Positions 18,243-26,113 of a DNA stretch of 64,000 nucleotides are shown here, piece after piece. Numbering within the stretch: the stretch's first letter is position 1; each line of letters begins with the position of its first letter. The notes under the pieces are model-generated. The model was not told the DNA's origin. It searched no databases and was given only the letters and a program-made list of their open reading frames with translations. A program made the position numbers and the translations under genes. The DNA lies in NCBI RefSeq assembly GCF_002295065.1, contig NZ_NSGG01000020.1, forward strand, positions 22,448-86,447, read 5' to 3'. Source of the stretch: Mesorhizobium sp. WSM3859 (GTDB lineage Bacteria; Pseudomonadota; Alphaproteobacteria; Rhizobiales; Rhizobiaceae).

Positions 18243-20171
18243 ATGGTTGGTTTATTCAAGAAGATATTTTCGTTCGGCAAGAAAGAGGTCGTCGAGGAGC
18301 GCGTTGACGAGGGGGCCCCGCTGCCGCCGATCAAATGGGACCAGCTGGACGCGCTGAAGCCGGAGGCCGATCAGGCCGCGCCCTACCCTCCCCTCGATGG
18401 GGAGGGTCGCCACGAAGTGGCGGGGCGGGGTGATAGCGCCGACGCTGGCGCCAGTCACCCCCACCCCCGAGCTACGCTCGGGACCTCCCCCATCGAGGGG
18501 GAGGTAGAGGTCGCGCCTCAGCCTGCCCCCGAAGAGCCCATACCCGAGCCGGCGCCAACGATCCCGCCGGAACCCGAGCCAACAATTCCCGCCGAGCCGG
18601 AACCGCTGCCGGAACCTGAACCGGAAGAAGAGCCGCAACCGGCGCCTGAGAAGCCTGAGCCGCCGGCCCCGGAGGAAGTGCCGCCGGCACGACCCGAGCC
18701 TTTGCCCGCGCCCGAACCCGCGCCGCAGGAAGTGCCCGCACCCGCGCCAGCTCAGCCGGACATCGAGCCTTCGCGCCCGGAACCGCAGCCCGAGCCGGCG
18801 CCGGTCGAAGTGCCGACGCCGCCGAGCGAGGTTCCGGCTGAAACGCCGACACCCATCGAGGTTCCGCCAGCAGCGCCGCCTTCCGTCGAGCCAAGCTCAG
18901 CAAAGGTCGGCGCTGCCCCTCATCCGCCTGCCGGCACCTTCTCCCCGTATAGAGACGGGGAGAAGGAAGAAGCTCCAACGCCCGCGCCTCCCTCTCCCCG
19001 TCCTTCACGGGGAGAGGGTAAGGGTGAGGGGCAGCGCCAGCTTCCGGAGGATCTGGCACCATCCGCCGAGGCCGACGCGGAAATCGCGCCTCCCATTAGA
19101 CAGCCGGCGCCCGTCGAGCCGCAGCCGATCCATGCCGAGATCGCACCGGAGCCGGAGGCCGTGCCGCCGCCATCCCCCTCCATCGGCAAGGTGACGGTGG
19201 CGAAAAAGGTCGAGCAGAAGGCCGAGCCGGTAAAAGCGCCGGAGCCGGCGCCGCGACGCTCCTGGTTCCAGCGCATGCGCGACGGGCTGGCCCGCTCCTC
19301 GCGCGAGCTCACCGGCAACATCGCCGGCGTCTTCACCAAGCGAAAGCTGGACGACGACACGCTGCAGGACCTGGAGGACGTGCTGATCCGCGCCGATCTC
19401 GGCGTCGAGACGGCGCTGCGCGTCACCGATTCGCTCGCCTCCAGCCGCTATGGCCGCGACGTCTCCGACTCTGAGGTCCGCGCCGTCATGGCGGCGGAGG
19501 TGGAGAAGGTCCTGACCCCGGTGGCAAAGCCGCTCGAGCTCGACCTCAGCCATAAGCCGCATGTCATCCTGGTGGTCGGCGTCAACGGCACCGGCAAGAC
19601 CACCACCATCGGCAAGTTGGCCGCCAAGCTCACCGATGGCGGCCTCAAGGTGATGCTGGCCGCCGGCGATACGTTCCGCGCCGCAGCGATCGAGCAGTTG
19701 AAAATCTGGGGCGAGCGCACGAAATCGCCTGTCATCGCCACCAAGCTCGGCGCCGATGCCGCGGGCCTTGCCTATGACGCCTTCGAGAAGGCCAAGGAGG
19801 CCGGCTCCGACGTGCTGATCATCGACACGGCCGGCCGCCTGCAGAACAAGACCGAGCTGATGGCCGAGCTGGAGAAGATCGTGCGCGTGCTCGGAAAACT
19901 CGATCCGGAAGCGCCGCACACCGTGCTGCAGACGGTCGACGCCACCACCGGCCAGAACGCGCTGAACCAGGTCGAGATCTTCCGCAATGTCGCCGGCGTC
20001 AACGGGCTGGTGATGACCAAGCTGGACGGCACGGCACGCGGCGGTATTCTGGTGGCGATCGCCGCCAAGCACCGGCTGCCTGTCTATTTCATCGGCGTCG
20101 GCGAGCAAGTCGACGACCTCGAGCCGTTTTCCGCCAGCGAATTCGCCAGGGCAATCGCCGGCGTCGCCTGA
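18243..20171 (+). CDS. ftsY: Signal recognition particle receptor FtsY, with two repeat-derived inserts
   Basis: This is the SRP receptor GTPase at the inner membrane. The 642 aa protein is longer than usual. The N-terminal amphipathic MVGLFKKIFSFGKK is followed by a Pro/Glu-rich linker to about residue 330, then the N domain and the GTPase domain with GVNGTGKTTT near residues 446-455, DTFRAAA, DTAGR and TKLDGTARGG. Two palindromic mosaic elements are translated in frame inside the linker, at residues about 47-89 and 223-265. The gene follows mtaB by 15 nt and precedes ispZ, so it is likely in one transcription unit. Confidence 0.96.
   Translation: MVGLFKKIFSFGKKEVVEERVDEGAPLPPIKWDQLDALKPEADQAAPYPPLDGEGRHEVAGRGDSADAGASHPHPRATLGTSPIEGEVEVAPQPAPEEPIPEPAPTIPPEPEPTIPAEPEPLPEPEPEEEPQPAPEKPEPPAPEEVPPARPEPLPAPEPAPQEVPAPAPAQPDIEPSRPEPQPEPAPVEVPTPPSEVPAETPTPIEVPPAAPPSVEPSSAKVGAAPHPPAGTFSPYRDGEKEEAPTPAPPSPRPSRGEGKGEGQRQLPEDLAPSAEADAEIAPPIRQPAPVEPQPIHAEIAPEPEAVPPPSPSIGKVTVAKKVEQKAEPVKAPEPAPRRSWFQRMRDGLARSSRELTGNIAGVFTKRKLDDDTLQDLEDVLIRADLGVETALRVTDSLASSRYGRDVSDSEVRAVMAAEVEKVLTPVAKPLELDLSHKPHVILVVGVNGTGKTTTIGKLAAKLTDGGLKVMLAAGDTFRAAAIEQLKIWGERTKSPVIATKLGADAAGLAYDAFEKAKEAGSDVLIIDTAGRLQNKTELMAELEKIVRVLGKLDPEAPHTVLQTVDATTGQNALNQVEIFRNVAGVNGLVMTKLDGTARGGILVAIAAKHRLPVYFIGVGEQVDDLEPFSASEFARAIAGVA
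18381..18510. repeat. Mosaic palindrome inside ftsY, first insert
   Basis: The ends pair as inverted repeats, and each end is itself a hairpin (CTCCCCTCGATGGGGAG type). The centre has a further palindrome (GGCGCCAGTCACC region). It belongs to the CCCTC/GGGGAGGG class of rhizobial mosaic elements found between genes elsewhere in this window. Here it encodes FtsY residues about 47-89 without breaking the frame. Confidence 0.85.
18909..19038. repeat. Mosaic palindrome inside ftsY, second insert
   Basis: Terminal inverted repeats GGCGCTGCCCCTCA (18909-18922) and its complement (19025-19038) enclose two hairpins of the CTTCTCCCCG...CGGGGAGAAG and CTCTCCCCG...CGGGGAGAG types. The element is translated as FtsY residues about 223-265. 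The arms differ from the first insert, so this is a separate insertion. Confidence 0.88.
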
Positions 20172-20234
20172 ACAAAGGCGTGATCTTGGAAGGCCGCCCG
20201 CTTTTCGGCCAGATCATGCGCAACAAGGACTTTT

Positions 20235-20891
20235 ATGAACATCCTCGAACGCGACCCGTCCGATCCACGCCGCAAGCCGATGAACCCCGGCCTGAAATTC
20301 CTGCTCGAGCTGGGACCGGGCCTGGTGTTCTTCTTCACCACCATCCGCGGCGAGTGGCTGGCCGAGAAATTCCCGGTGCTCACCCATCTCGGCGAGCCGA
20401 TCCTGATCGCCACCGCCTTCTTCATGGTCGCGACCGCGCTTTCGCTGAGCGCTTCCTGGCTGCTGACGCGCAGCCTGCCGCTGATGCCGCTCGTGTCGGC
20501 GATCGTCGTCTTCGTCTTCGGCGCGCTCGCGCTTTACCTGCAGGACAAGACCTTCGCCTTCATGAAGCCGACGATCATCAATTCGCTGTTCGGCGTAACC
20601 CTGCTCGGCGGGCTGCTGTTCGGCCGCTCGCTGCTCGGCTACGTGTTCGATTCCGCCTTCCAGCTCGATGCCGAGGGCTGGCGCAAGCTGACCTTCCGCT
20701 GGGGCCTGTTCTTCCTGTTCCTGGCCGTGCTCAACGAGGTCGTGTGGCGCAACTTCTCCGAGGCGACCTGGCTATATTTCAAGGTCTGGGGCACGATCCC
20801 GATCACCTTGCTGTTCACCTTCAGCCAGATGCCGCTGATCATGCGCCACTCGCTCGAGGAAAAACCCAAGGAAGAGAAGGCCGGCAACTAA
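20235..20891 (+). CDS. ispZ: Inner-membrane septation protein A (YciB/IspZ family)
   Basis: The 218 aa integral membrane protein has five to six hydrophobic segments and the family signatures KFLLELGPG near the N-terminus and RWGLFFLFLAVLNEVVWR near the C-terminus. YciB/IspZ proteins act in cell-envelope integrity and septation. The ATG at 20235 gives the usual N-terminus. It lies 63 nt downstream of ftsY, a common neighbour in this order. Confidence 0.93.
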   Translation: MNILERDPSDPRRKPMNPGLKFLLELGPGLVFFFTTIRGEWLAEKFPVLTHLGEPILIATAFFMVATALSLSASWLLTRSLPLMPLVSAIVVFVFGALALYLQDKTFAFMKPTIINSLFGVTLLGGLLFGRSLLGYVFDSAFQLDAEGWRKLTFRWGLFFLFLAVLNEVVWRNFSEATWLYFKVWGTIPITLLFTFSQMPLIMRHSLEEKPKEEKAGN

Positions 20892-20906
20892 GGGTCAGGG
20901 GGCGAC

Positions 20907-21527
20907 ATGGAATTCCTCACCACGCATGACGAGCTGAGGACGATTTACAAGACGCCCCGGCCGACCGACGGCCCGATCCGCAAGGAGCTGAAAAGCCTCG
21001 ACGGCCATTGCCGCTCCTTCATCGGCAAGAGCCCCTTCGTGCTGATCGGCTCCTCCGACGGCGCCGGCAATGCCGACGTGACGCCCAAGGGCGACAAGCC
21101 CGGCTTCACCGCCATCCTCGACAACAACACCATCGCCATTCCAGACCGTCCCGGCAACAACCGTCTGGACACGCTGGAAAACATCATCCGCAACCCGTCG
21201 GTCGGGCTGCTCTTCCTCATCCCCGGCATGAACGAGACGCTGCGCGTCAACGGCGACGCTCGCATCACGGTCGATTCCGGCCTGCGCGGGCGGCTGGCCG
21301 TCGACGGCAAGGAGCCGCAGAGCGTGATCGTGGTGACGGTCAAGGCCGCCTACATGCACTGCGCCAAGGCCTTCATGCGCTCCGATCTGTGGAAGCCCGA
21401 GACCTGGTACGACCGCGCCACCCTGCCGACGCTCGGCCAGATCATCCGCGACCAGCTGGCATTAACCGAAAGCGCCGGCGAGATCGACCGCGAGCTGGAC
21501 GACGATTACCGGCAGACCATGTGGTAG
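20907..21527 (+). CDS. PNPOx-like flavin/heme-binding family protein
   Basis: The 206 aa split-barrel protein of the pyridoxamine 5-phosphate oxidase superfamily belongs to the subgroup with SFIGKSPFVLIGSSDGAG, DVTPKGDKPGF and LFLIPGMNETLRVNG. These typically bind FMN or F420 and have unassigned substrates. A GGGGG purine stretch precedes the ATG at 20907, 15 nt after ispZ. The next gene, an FMN reductase, may provide reduced flavin, which is inference from adjacency. Confidence 0.85.
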   Translation: MEFLTTHDELRTIYKTPRPTDGPIRKELKSLDGHCRSFIGKSPFVLIGSSDGAGNADVTPKGDKPGFTAILDNNTIAIPDRPGNNRLDTLENIIRNPSVGLLFLIPGMNETLRVNGDARITVDSGLRGRLAVDGKEPQSVIVVTVKAAYMHCAKAFMRSDLWKPETWYDRATLPTLGQIIRDQLALTESAGEIDRELDDDYRQTMW

Positions 21528-21530
21528 GCT

Positions 21531-22097
21531 TTGCGGACGACTCATCTTTCGTCCGGCTCTCCCTTGATCGAAATCATTGCCATATCCGGCAGCCTGCGCG
21601 CCGCCTCGACGAACTCCGCCCTGCTGGCGGCTTTGGCCGCCAATACGCCCGCGGACTGCCGTGTCGAGGTTTATGACGGCCTCGGCCGCCTGCCGATCTT
21701 CAATCCGGACGATGAGGGCGAGCGGACGCCGCCGGAAGCCGTGCGCCTGATCGAGATGATCACCCGGGCTGATGGTGTCATCGTCTCCTGCCCGGAATAT
21801 GCGCATGGCGTGCCCGGCGGCATGAAGAACGCGCTCGACTGGCTGGTGTCGCGCGACGCCGCCGTCGGCAAGCCTGCGATGCTGGTCCACGCCTCGCCCC
21901 GCTCGCTCTACGCGCGGGCGGCGCTCGCCGAGGTGATGCGGACAATGTCGTTCGCGATGTATGAGGAGCCGGCGCTGGAGATCGCGCTGCTGGGGAAGAA
22001 GCTGGGGGAGGTGGAGGCTATTTTGGCACAGCCCGCGAACTGCCAAGCGATGCGCGATGTGGTCCAGGGCTTCGTGGAGTTTATGCGCGGGCGATGA
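21531..22097 (+). CDS. NADPH-dependent FMN reductase family protein
   Basis: The product is up to 188 aa. The flavodoxin-like N-terminus IIAISGSLRAAS binds FMN phosphate, and SCPEYAHGVPGGMKNALDW is the family's second flavin loop. No ATG is available. The frame opens with TTG at 21531, and a second TTG at 21564 just before IEIIAISGS is the more likely start by homology. Neither has a strong ribosome site, and coupling to the preceding gene (stop at 21527) may drive it. Confidence 0.85.
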   Translation: MRTTHLSSGSPLIEIIAISGSLRAASTNSALLAALAANTPADCRVEVYDGLGRLPIFNPDDEGERTPPEAVRLIEMITRADGVIVSCPEYAHGVPGGMKNALDWLVSRDAAVGKPAMLVHASPRSLYARAALAEVMRTMSFAMYEEPALEIALLGKKLGEVEAILAQPANCQAMRDVVQGFVEFMRGR

Positions 22098-22105
22098 GTG
22101 GTCTT

Positions 22106-22282
22106 CCCTTCTCCCCTTGTGGGAGAAGGTGGATCGGCGCGCAGCGCCGAGACGGATGAGGGGTGTTCCAGCGGAGTGAGACGTTGGCGACCTCGTCGCT
22201 GCACGAACGGTGTCGCCAAGCTGGAACACCCCTCATCCGACCTCGCTTAGCAAGGCCACCTTCTCCCACAAGGGGAGAAGGG
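22106..22282. repeat. RIME-like mosaic element, family B copy 1
   Basis: The ends CCCTTCTCCCCTTGTGGGAG (22106) and its complement (to 22282) are inverted repeats. Inside are a second inverted pair (GGATGAGGGGTGTTCCAG against CTGGAACACCCCTCATCC) and small GCGC palindromes. A second full copy is at 31491-31662, and the right edge of the window (63909 on) begins another. It fills the convergent gap between the FMN reductase and tautomerase genes. Confidence 0.9.
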
Positions 22283-22288
22283 AGAGCC

Positions 22289-22495
22289 CTACCCCTTCCG
22301 AAGCGTCTCGACATCGGTCTTGCCGACATACCAGTCGCGGGCATTGACCTCCTCGAACACCACCCAGACATCGTTGTTGCCAAGCCCGGTGGCGTCCATG
22401 ATGGCTGACGTCACCTTCTTGGCGATGTCAGCCTTCTTGCCGGCCGGATCGGCGGCGATCACTTCCTTGACGATGCGGATGTTGACGAATGGCAT
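22289..22495 (-). CDS. 4-oxalocrotonate tautomerase family protein
   Basis: The 68 aa product starts at the ATG at 22495 with GGGGAGG upstream. This leaves Pro as residue 2, so Pro1 of the mature protein is the catalytic base of this family (MPFVNIRIVKE). The DVWVVFEEV strand is also typical. Small tautomerases form hexamers and act on enol/keto or dehalogenation substrates, and the exact substrate is unknown. A longer frame to 22546 is rejected because it would bury the catalytic Pro. Confidence 0.88.
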   Translation of the reverse strand: MPFVNIRIVKEVIAADPAGKKADIAKKVTSAIMDATGLGNNDVWVVFEEVNARDWYVGKTDVETLRKG

Positions 22496-22654
22496 GATGT
22501 CCTCCCCTTGGGTTCTGCCGGTTGGCGTCGGGCGACGGTTTGGCAATTCGCTCCGGCAAAGCGGATGGCGTTGGTTGCGGGAACCGCAGCGCGGCCGGCG
22601 CTGCGGGAATGCGCAGAAAGGCCAACAATGGCCAGAGAAGCGCCCTGAACAGCT

Positions 22655-23575
22655 TCAATAGGTCTTGGCCCCGTTCACCATCAGCCGCACCATATAGAGC
22701 GAGGTGGTGCCGGCGATGTAGAGGCAGTTGAGCTTGTTGCCGCCGAACACGCAGTTGGCGGTCACTTCCGGCACCTTGACCTTGCCGATCAGCGTGCCGT
22801 CCGGGTCGTAGCAATGGATGCCGTCGGCAGCGCTTGTCCAGATACGCCCGTCGGAATCGAGCCGGAACCCGTCGAACAGGCCGGCGGTGCAGTCGGCGAA
22901 CACCTTGCCGCCGGAAACCTTCTTGCCGTGCTTGCCAACATTGAAGACCCGCATATGCGCCGGGTTCTTCTCGCCATGCGTGCGGCCGGTGTCGACAACA
23001 TAGAGCAGGCTTTCGTCCAGCGAGAAGGCGAGCCCGTTCGGCCGCACCATGTCGGTGATGACGGCCTCGACATCGCCGGTATCCGGGTCGACGCGGTAGA
23101 CGTTGCAGTTGCCGATCTCGCTTTCGGCCTTGTCGCCCTCATAGTCTGTGTCGATGCCGTAGCTAGGATCGGTGAACCAGATCGAGCCGTCAGAGCGCAC
23201 CACCACGTCGTTGGGCGAGTTCAGTCGCTTGCCTTTCCATTTGTCGGCGATGGTGGTGACCGAGCCGTCGAATTCGGTGCGGCTAACGCGGCGGCCGGAA
23301 TGCTCGCAGGTCACCAGCCGTCCCTGCCGGTCGACCGTGTTGCCGTTGGAATTGCCGGACGGCTGCCGGAACACGCTGACGCTGCCGTCGGTCTCGTCAT
23401 AGCGCAGCATGCGGTTGTTCGGGATGTCGGACCAGACGACATAGCGGCCGGCGGCGAACCATGCCGGCCCTTCCGCCCAGCGGCATCCGGTGAACAGCTT
23501 TTCCACCTGCGCGCTGCCGTTGAACAGGCGCGCGAAGCGCGGATCGAGAACTTCGTAATAGTCAGCGGCCGCCAT
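22655..23575 (-). CDS. SMP-30/gluconolactonase family protein
   Basis: The 306 aa six-bladed beta-propeller lactonase starts at the ATG at 23575, which has GGAGG seven to eight bases upstream. Family signatures are CRWAEGPAWF near the N-terminus, LNSPNDVVVRSDGSIWFTDPSYG with metal-binding Asn/Asp, and RPNGLAFSLDESLLYVVDTG. It hydrolyses sugar lactones or related lactones with a bound divalent metal. The preceding C-terminal DGFRLDSDGRIWTSA blade is intact. No sugar operon is adjacent. Confidence 0.9.
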   Translation of the reverse strand: MAAADYYEVLDPRFARLFNGSAQVEKLFTGCRWAEGPAWFAAGRYVVWSDIPNNRMLRYDETDGSVSVFRQPSGNSNGNTVDRQGRLVTCEHSGRRVSRTEFDGSVTTIADKWKGKRLNSPNDVVVRSDGSIWFTDPSYGIDTDYEGDKAESEIGNCNVYRVDPDTGDVEAVITDMVRPNGLAFSLDESLLYVVDTGRTHGEKNPAHMRVFNVGKHGKKVSGGKVFADCTAGLFDGFRLDSDGRIWTSAADGIHCYDPDGTLIGKVKVPEVTANCVFGGNKLNCLYIAGTTSLYMVRLMVNGAKTY

Positions 23576-23752
23576 GCGTTTCCTCCCAGCATCAGGTGAC
23601 GGGCGGATCAAGCCAGCCTGAGGGCAATCTGGCAAGACGGCAGGCCTGTAATTTGTATGACAAAACGGATGAGAAATGCGTGAAGCGTGCGTCGCAGGTC
23701 GCCATGCCGGATGCGGGGACCGGTTAGCCCGCGGTTAACCCGCTATGCGCTG

Positions 23753-23773
23753 GTTGCAATGGTGCATTGCAAC
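23753..23773. promoter_or_regulatory. Perfect inverted repeat upstream of the DUF1127 gene
   Basis: GTTGCAAT-GGTGC-ATTGCAAC has 8-bp perfect arms and a 5-nt spacer. A third half-site TTGCAAC occurs about 10 nt downstream (near 23784). It lies about 95-115 nt upstream of the DUF1127 start, which fits an operator. The cognate regulator cannot be named. Confidence 0.5.
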
Positions 23774-23868
23774 ATCTTTCTTTTGCAACGCACCATTCCT
23801 ATGTCATGCTGGCAATCGTCAGGGAGGAACAACCGGCCGCACCAGTGCGGCATGAAAGGAACCCTGTC

Positions 23869-24033
23869 ATGTTCGACAATCTTGTCTCCCGCGCCCGCGC
23901 CAGCATCGCCAAGCGCCGCCAGTACAACCGCCTCGTCGCCGAAATCGAGAACCTGTCCGGCCGCGATCTCGCCGATCTGCGCGCCGACCGTTCCGAGATG
24001 CTCTATCAGATCCACAAGCAGATCTACGGCTGA
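23869..24033 (+). CDS. DUF1127 small protein
   Basis: The 54 aa basic protein contains SIAKRRQYNRLVAEIENLSGRDLADL, the DUF1127 (YjiS-like) core, and ends in MLYQIHKQIYG. Alphaproteobacterial DUF1127 proteins are known to affect phosphate and carbon metabolism through protein contacts. AAAGGA lies nine to ten bases before the ATG at 23869, and a longer frame to 23767 is not needed. It has its own promoter region with a clear inverted repeat. It is followed by a mosaic repeat. Confidence 0.88.
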   Translation: MFDNLVSRARASIAKRRQYNRLVAEIENLSGRDLADLRADRSEMLYQIHKQIYG

Positions 24034-24054
24034 GTCTTCCGGTCGAGGGGAGAT

Positions 24055-24195
24055 CCCCCTCACCCGGATTGCCAACCGAATTGCGAAGGGCAATTCGGGG
24101 CAATCCGACCTCTCCCCCAGGGGAGAGGAGTAGGTAAGCGCCGGCGCCAACCTCTTCTCCCCTCGGGGTGGCCGCGAAGCGGCCGGATGAGGGGG
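24055..24195. repeat. Mosaic element, family C type, composite
   Basis: CCCCCTCACCCGG at 24055 pairs with CCGGATGAGGGGG at the right end (24183-24195). Inside are a near-palindrome around GAATTGCGAAGGGCAATTC and two hairpins of the CTCTCCCC/GGGGAGAG type. The element ends two bases before the ccmG stop codon, so it forms the 3' boundary of the ccm cluster. Confidence 0.8.
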
Positions 24196-24197
24196 CG

Positions 24198-24776
24198 TCA
24201 ACCCGGCGCCGCCAGCGCCTTCTCGATCTGCGGCAACAGCAGCGCCTTCACAGAGTCGGGCGTCAGCGGCCCGACATGCTTGTAGGCGATCTTGCCGTCC
24301 TTGCCGACGACGAAGGTTTCCGGCACGCCATAGACGCCCCAGTCGATTGCCGCGCGTCCGGCCGGGTCGACTCCGATCGCCTGATACGGATTGCCGAGAT
24401 CGCCGAGGAAGCGGCGGGCATTTTCCGGCTGGTCCTTGTAGTTCAGCGCCGCAAGCGTGAAGCTCTTGTCCTGCGACAGGCCGAGCAGCACCGGATGCTC
24501 TTCGCGGCACGGCGCACACCAGGACGCGAACACATTGACCAGCGTCACCCTGCCAGCAAAACTTTTGGAATCGAGCCCCGGCAGGTTCACCCCTTCGAGC
24601 GGCGGCAGGCTGGTCTGCGGCGCCGGCAGGCCGATCAGCGCCGAGGGGATTTCGGAAGTGTCGCGGCCCGACAGAAGCTGCGACAGGAACAGCCCCGCCA
24701 GTCCCAGAAATACCAAGAGCGGCAAAAGCACGAACAAGCGGCGGCGCGGCGCCTGCGCTTCGGTTTCGTTACTCAC
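24198..24776 (-). CDS. ccmG: Cytochrome c maturation thiol-disulfide oxidoreductase (DsbE/CcmG)
   Basis: This periplasmic, membrane-anchored thioredoxin-like protein reduces apocytochrome c before heme attachment. It has 192 aa from GTG at 24776, which overlaps the ccmD stop by four bases (GTGA). A single N-terminal membrane segment lies at residues 14-32. The active site WCAPC is in VFASWCAPCREEHP, and the cis-Pro loop is GVYGVPETFVVG. It is the last gene of the ccm cluster, which ends at a mosaic repeat. Confidence 0.94.
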   Translation of the reverse strand: MSNETEAQAPRRRLFVLLPLLVFLGLAGLFLSQLLSGRDTSEIPSALIGLPAPQTSLPPLEGVNLPGLDSKSFAGRVTLVNVFASWCAPCREEHPVLLGLSQDKSFTLAALNYKDQPENARRFLGDLGNPYQAIGVDPAGRAAIDWGVYGVPETFVVGKDGKIAYKHVGPLTPDSVKALLLPQIEKALAAPG

Positions 24777-24946
24777 GATTTTGCCGCTCCGGATTTGTCG
24801 GAACGCCTGCGCACACCAGCAGCTTCCAGCGCCGCGAGCTCGCGCTTGCGCGCCCGCTGGTCGAGCAGGATCCAGCCGATCAGCGCAGCCAGCACGATCG
24901 CTGTGATGGCATAGGCAGCGGTGACGAAGAGGGCGTGCGCGCTCAT
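24773..24946 (-). CDS. ccmD: Heme exporter protein D
   Basis: The 57 aa CcmD-type small membrane protein has one transmembrane segment (residues 7-28), followed by the typical LLDQRARKRELAALEAAGVRRRS with a basic cytosolic tail. CcmD releases holo-CcmE from the CcmABC complex. The order ccmD-ccmG with a four-base overlap is standard. Upstream, where ccmC should stand, there is an 82-nt gap and an unrelated gene. Confidence 0.85.
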   Translation of the reverse strand: MSAHALFVTAAYAITAIVLAALIGWILLDQRARKRELAALEAAGVRRRSDKSGAAKS

Positions 24947-25028
24947 TCTCGATCCAAAACTTGTGACGGTCGTTCATAGCGATGCCGATCGCCGGCCGCA
25001 ATGAACGCCGTCTGCGGCGGATTTGCGG

Positions 25029-25412
25029 TCACAACGAGCCTGACTGCAGGATGCCGGTTATGCCGATGATGCGCATCCACCGGCACGTCAGCGACAGCCG
25101 GACCGCTCCCTCGCAGTTAAGCAGTATCTTGCCGTCCTCGTCCCACATCCGGATCGCACTCGAGCCGTGACTACGGAATTTGCGAAGGCTGATCGTCTCG
25201 ACCGCCATGAACTCCAGGGTAAAGGATACCGCGTTGAACTCGCGCCATTTGGCGGGAGGGCGATAGGGGAGCACCGTCGAAATGAACGACAGACGCATGC
25301 AGGGCCCGTCGCGGTTCATATCGGCTGACGTGACCTCGACGGACGACAGATCGGGGTAGTTGCCGTAGATATTTTGCAGAAAGATCGGGTTCTCAATCCG
25401 CAGCGGCCACAT
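25029..25412 (-). CDS. Hypothetical protein in the place of ccmC (Imm50-like?)
   Basis: The 127 aa soluble protein has an ATG at 25412 that overlaps the ccmB stop by one base (TGATG), so it is coupled to ccmB. The N-terminal part (NPIFLQNIYGNYPDLSSVEV) followed by a beta-rich core with RLSFISTVLPYRPPAKW resembles the general layout of Imm50-type immunity proteins, but this is weak. It has no transmembrane segments and no WxWD heme-handling motif, so it is not CcmC. Its DNA is AT-richer than that of ccmB. Confidence 0.6.
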   Translation of the reverse strand: MWPLRIENPIFLQNIYGNYPDLSSVEVTSADMNRDGPCMRLSFISTVLPYRPPAKWREFNAVSFTLEFMAVETISLRKFRSHGSSAIRMWDEDGKILLNCEGAVRLSLTCRWMRIIGITGILQSGSL

Positions 25413-26077
25413 CAATCCGTCCCGTGCCGTAATGCGAGCGCCGCGGCCAGCGGCCCGACCACGGCAAGAAACAGTGTCAGCGCGGCAAGAATGAGGAAGG
25501 GCTGCAGGAACGGCGCCGGATCGGCGACGGCGCCATAGCTTGCCGAAACGCCGAATATCAGCACTGGAATGGTGAGCGGCAGCACCAGGACCGAAATCAA
25601 AAGCCCGCCGCGCGGCAGCGCCACCGCCACTGCCGCACCCGCCGCGCCGATGAAGGTGATGGCCGGCGTGCCGACGAGTAGCGTGAGCGCCGTGGCGCCG
25701 ATCCCCAGCGGCTCCATGTTCATGAACAGGCCGAGCAGGGGTGCCGCGACCACCAGCGGCAGCACGCTGCCCGTCCAATGCGCCAGGCATTTCGTCAGCA
25801 CCGTCAATGCCAGCATGTGACGGTCGCCGTTGAGCACCAGGAGGTCGAGCGAGCCGTCCTCGCGGTCGGCCTGGAACAGCCGGTCGAGGCCGAGCAGGCA
25901 GGCGAGCAGGGCTGCGATCCACAGGATCGCCGGGCCGATGCGCGACAACAGGTTGAGGTCGGGCCCGACGCCGAACGGTATGGTGACGATGACGGCGAGA
26001 AAGAAGATGACGCCGATCAAGGCGCCGCCGCCGGCGCGGATGGAGAGGCGGATGTCGCGGAGGAAGAGGGACCACAT
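25412..26077 (-). CDS. ccmB: Heme exporter protein B (ABC permease)
   Basis: The 221 aa integral membrane protein has six hydrophobic segments. The N-terminal MWSLFLRDIRLSIRAGGGAL and the interior FQADREDGSLDLL loop are family signatures. With CcmA it powers release of holo-CcmE. The C-terminus ends normally, so the gene itself is intact. AAGGAA 9-14 bases upstream supports the ATG at 26077. A family A mosaic element separates it from ccmA. Confidence 0.94.
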   Translation of the reverse strand: MWSLFLRDIRLSIRAGGGALIGVIFFLAVIVTIPFGVGPDLNLLSRIGPAILWIAALLACLLGLDRLFQADREDGSLDLLVLNGDRHMLALTVLTKCLAHWTGSVLPLVVAAPLLGLFMNMEPLGIGATALTLLVGTPAITFIGAAGAAVAVALPRGGLLISVLVLPLTIPVLIFGVSASYGAVADPAPFLQPFLILAALTLFLAVVGPLAAALALRHGTD

Positions 26078-26113
26078 TACGTCGTGGTTCCTTTGCAAGG
26101 TTTGCGTTCCTTC

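Noticed and set aside
22106..22282. Insertion sequence or MITE with a transposase
   Set aside because: Clear inverted ends exist but there is no transposase frame anywhere near, and no consistent target duplication could be read. The layout fits RIME-type mosaic repeats.
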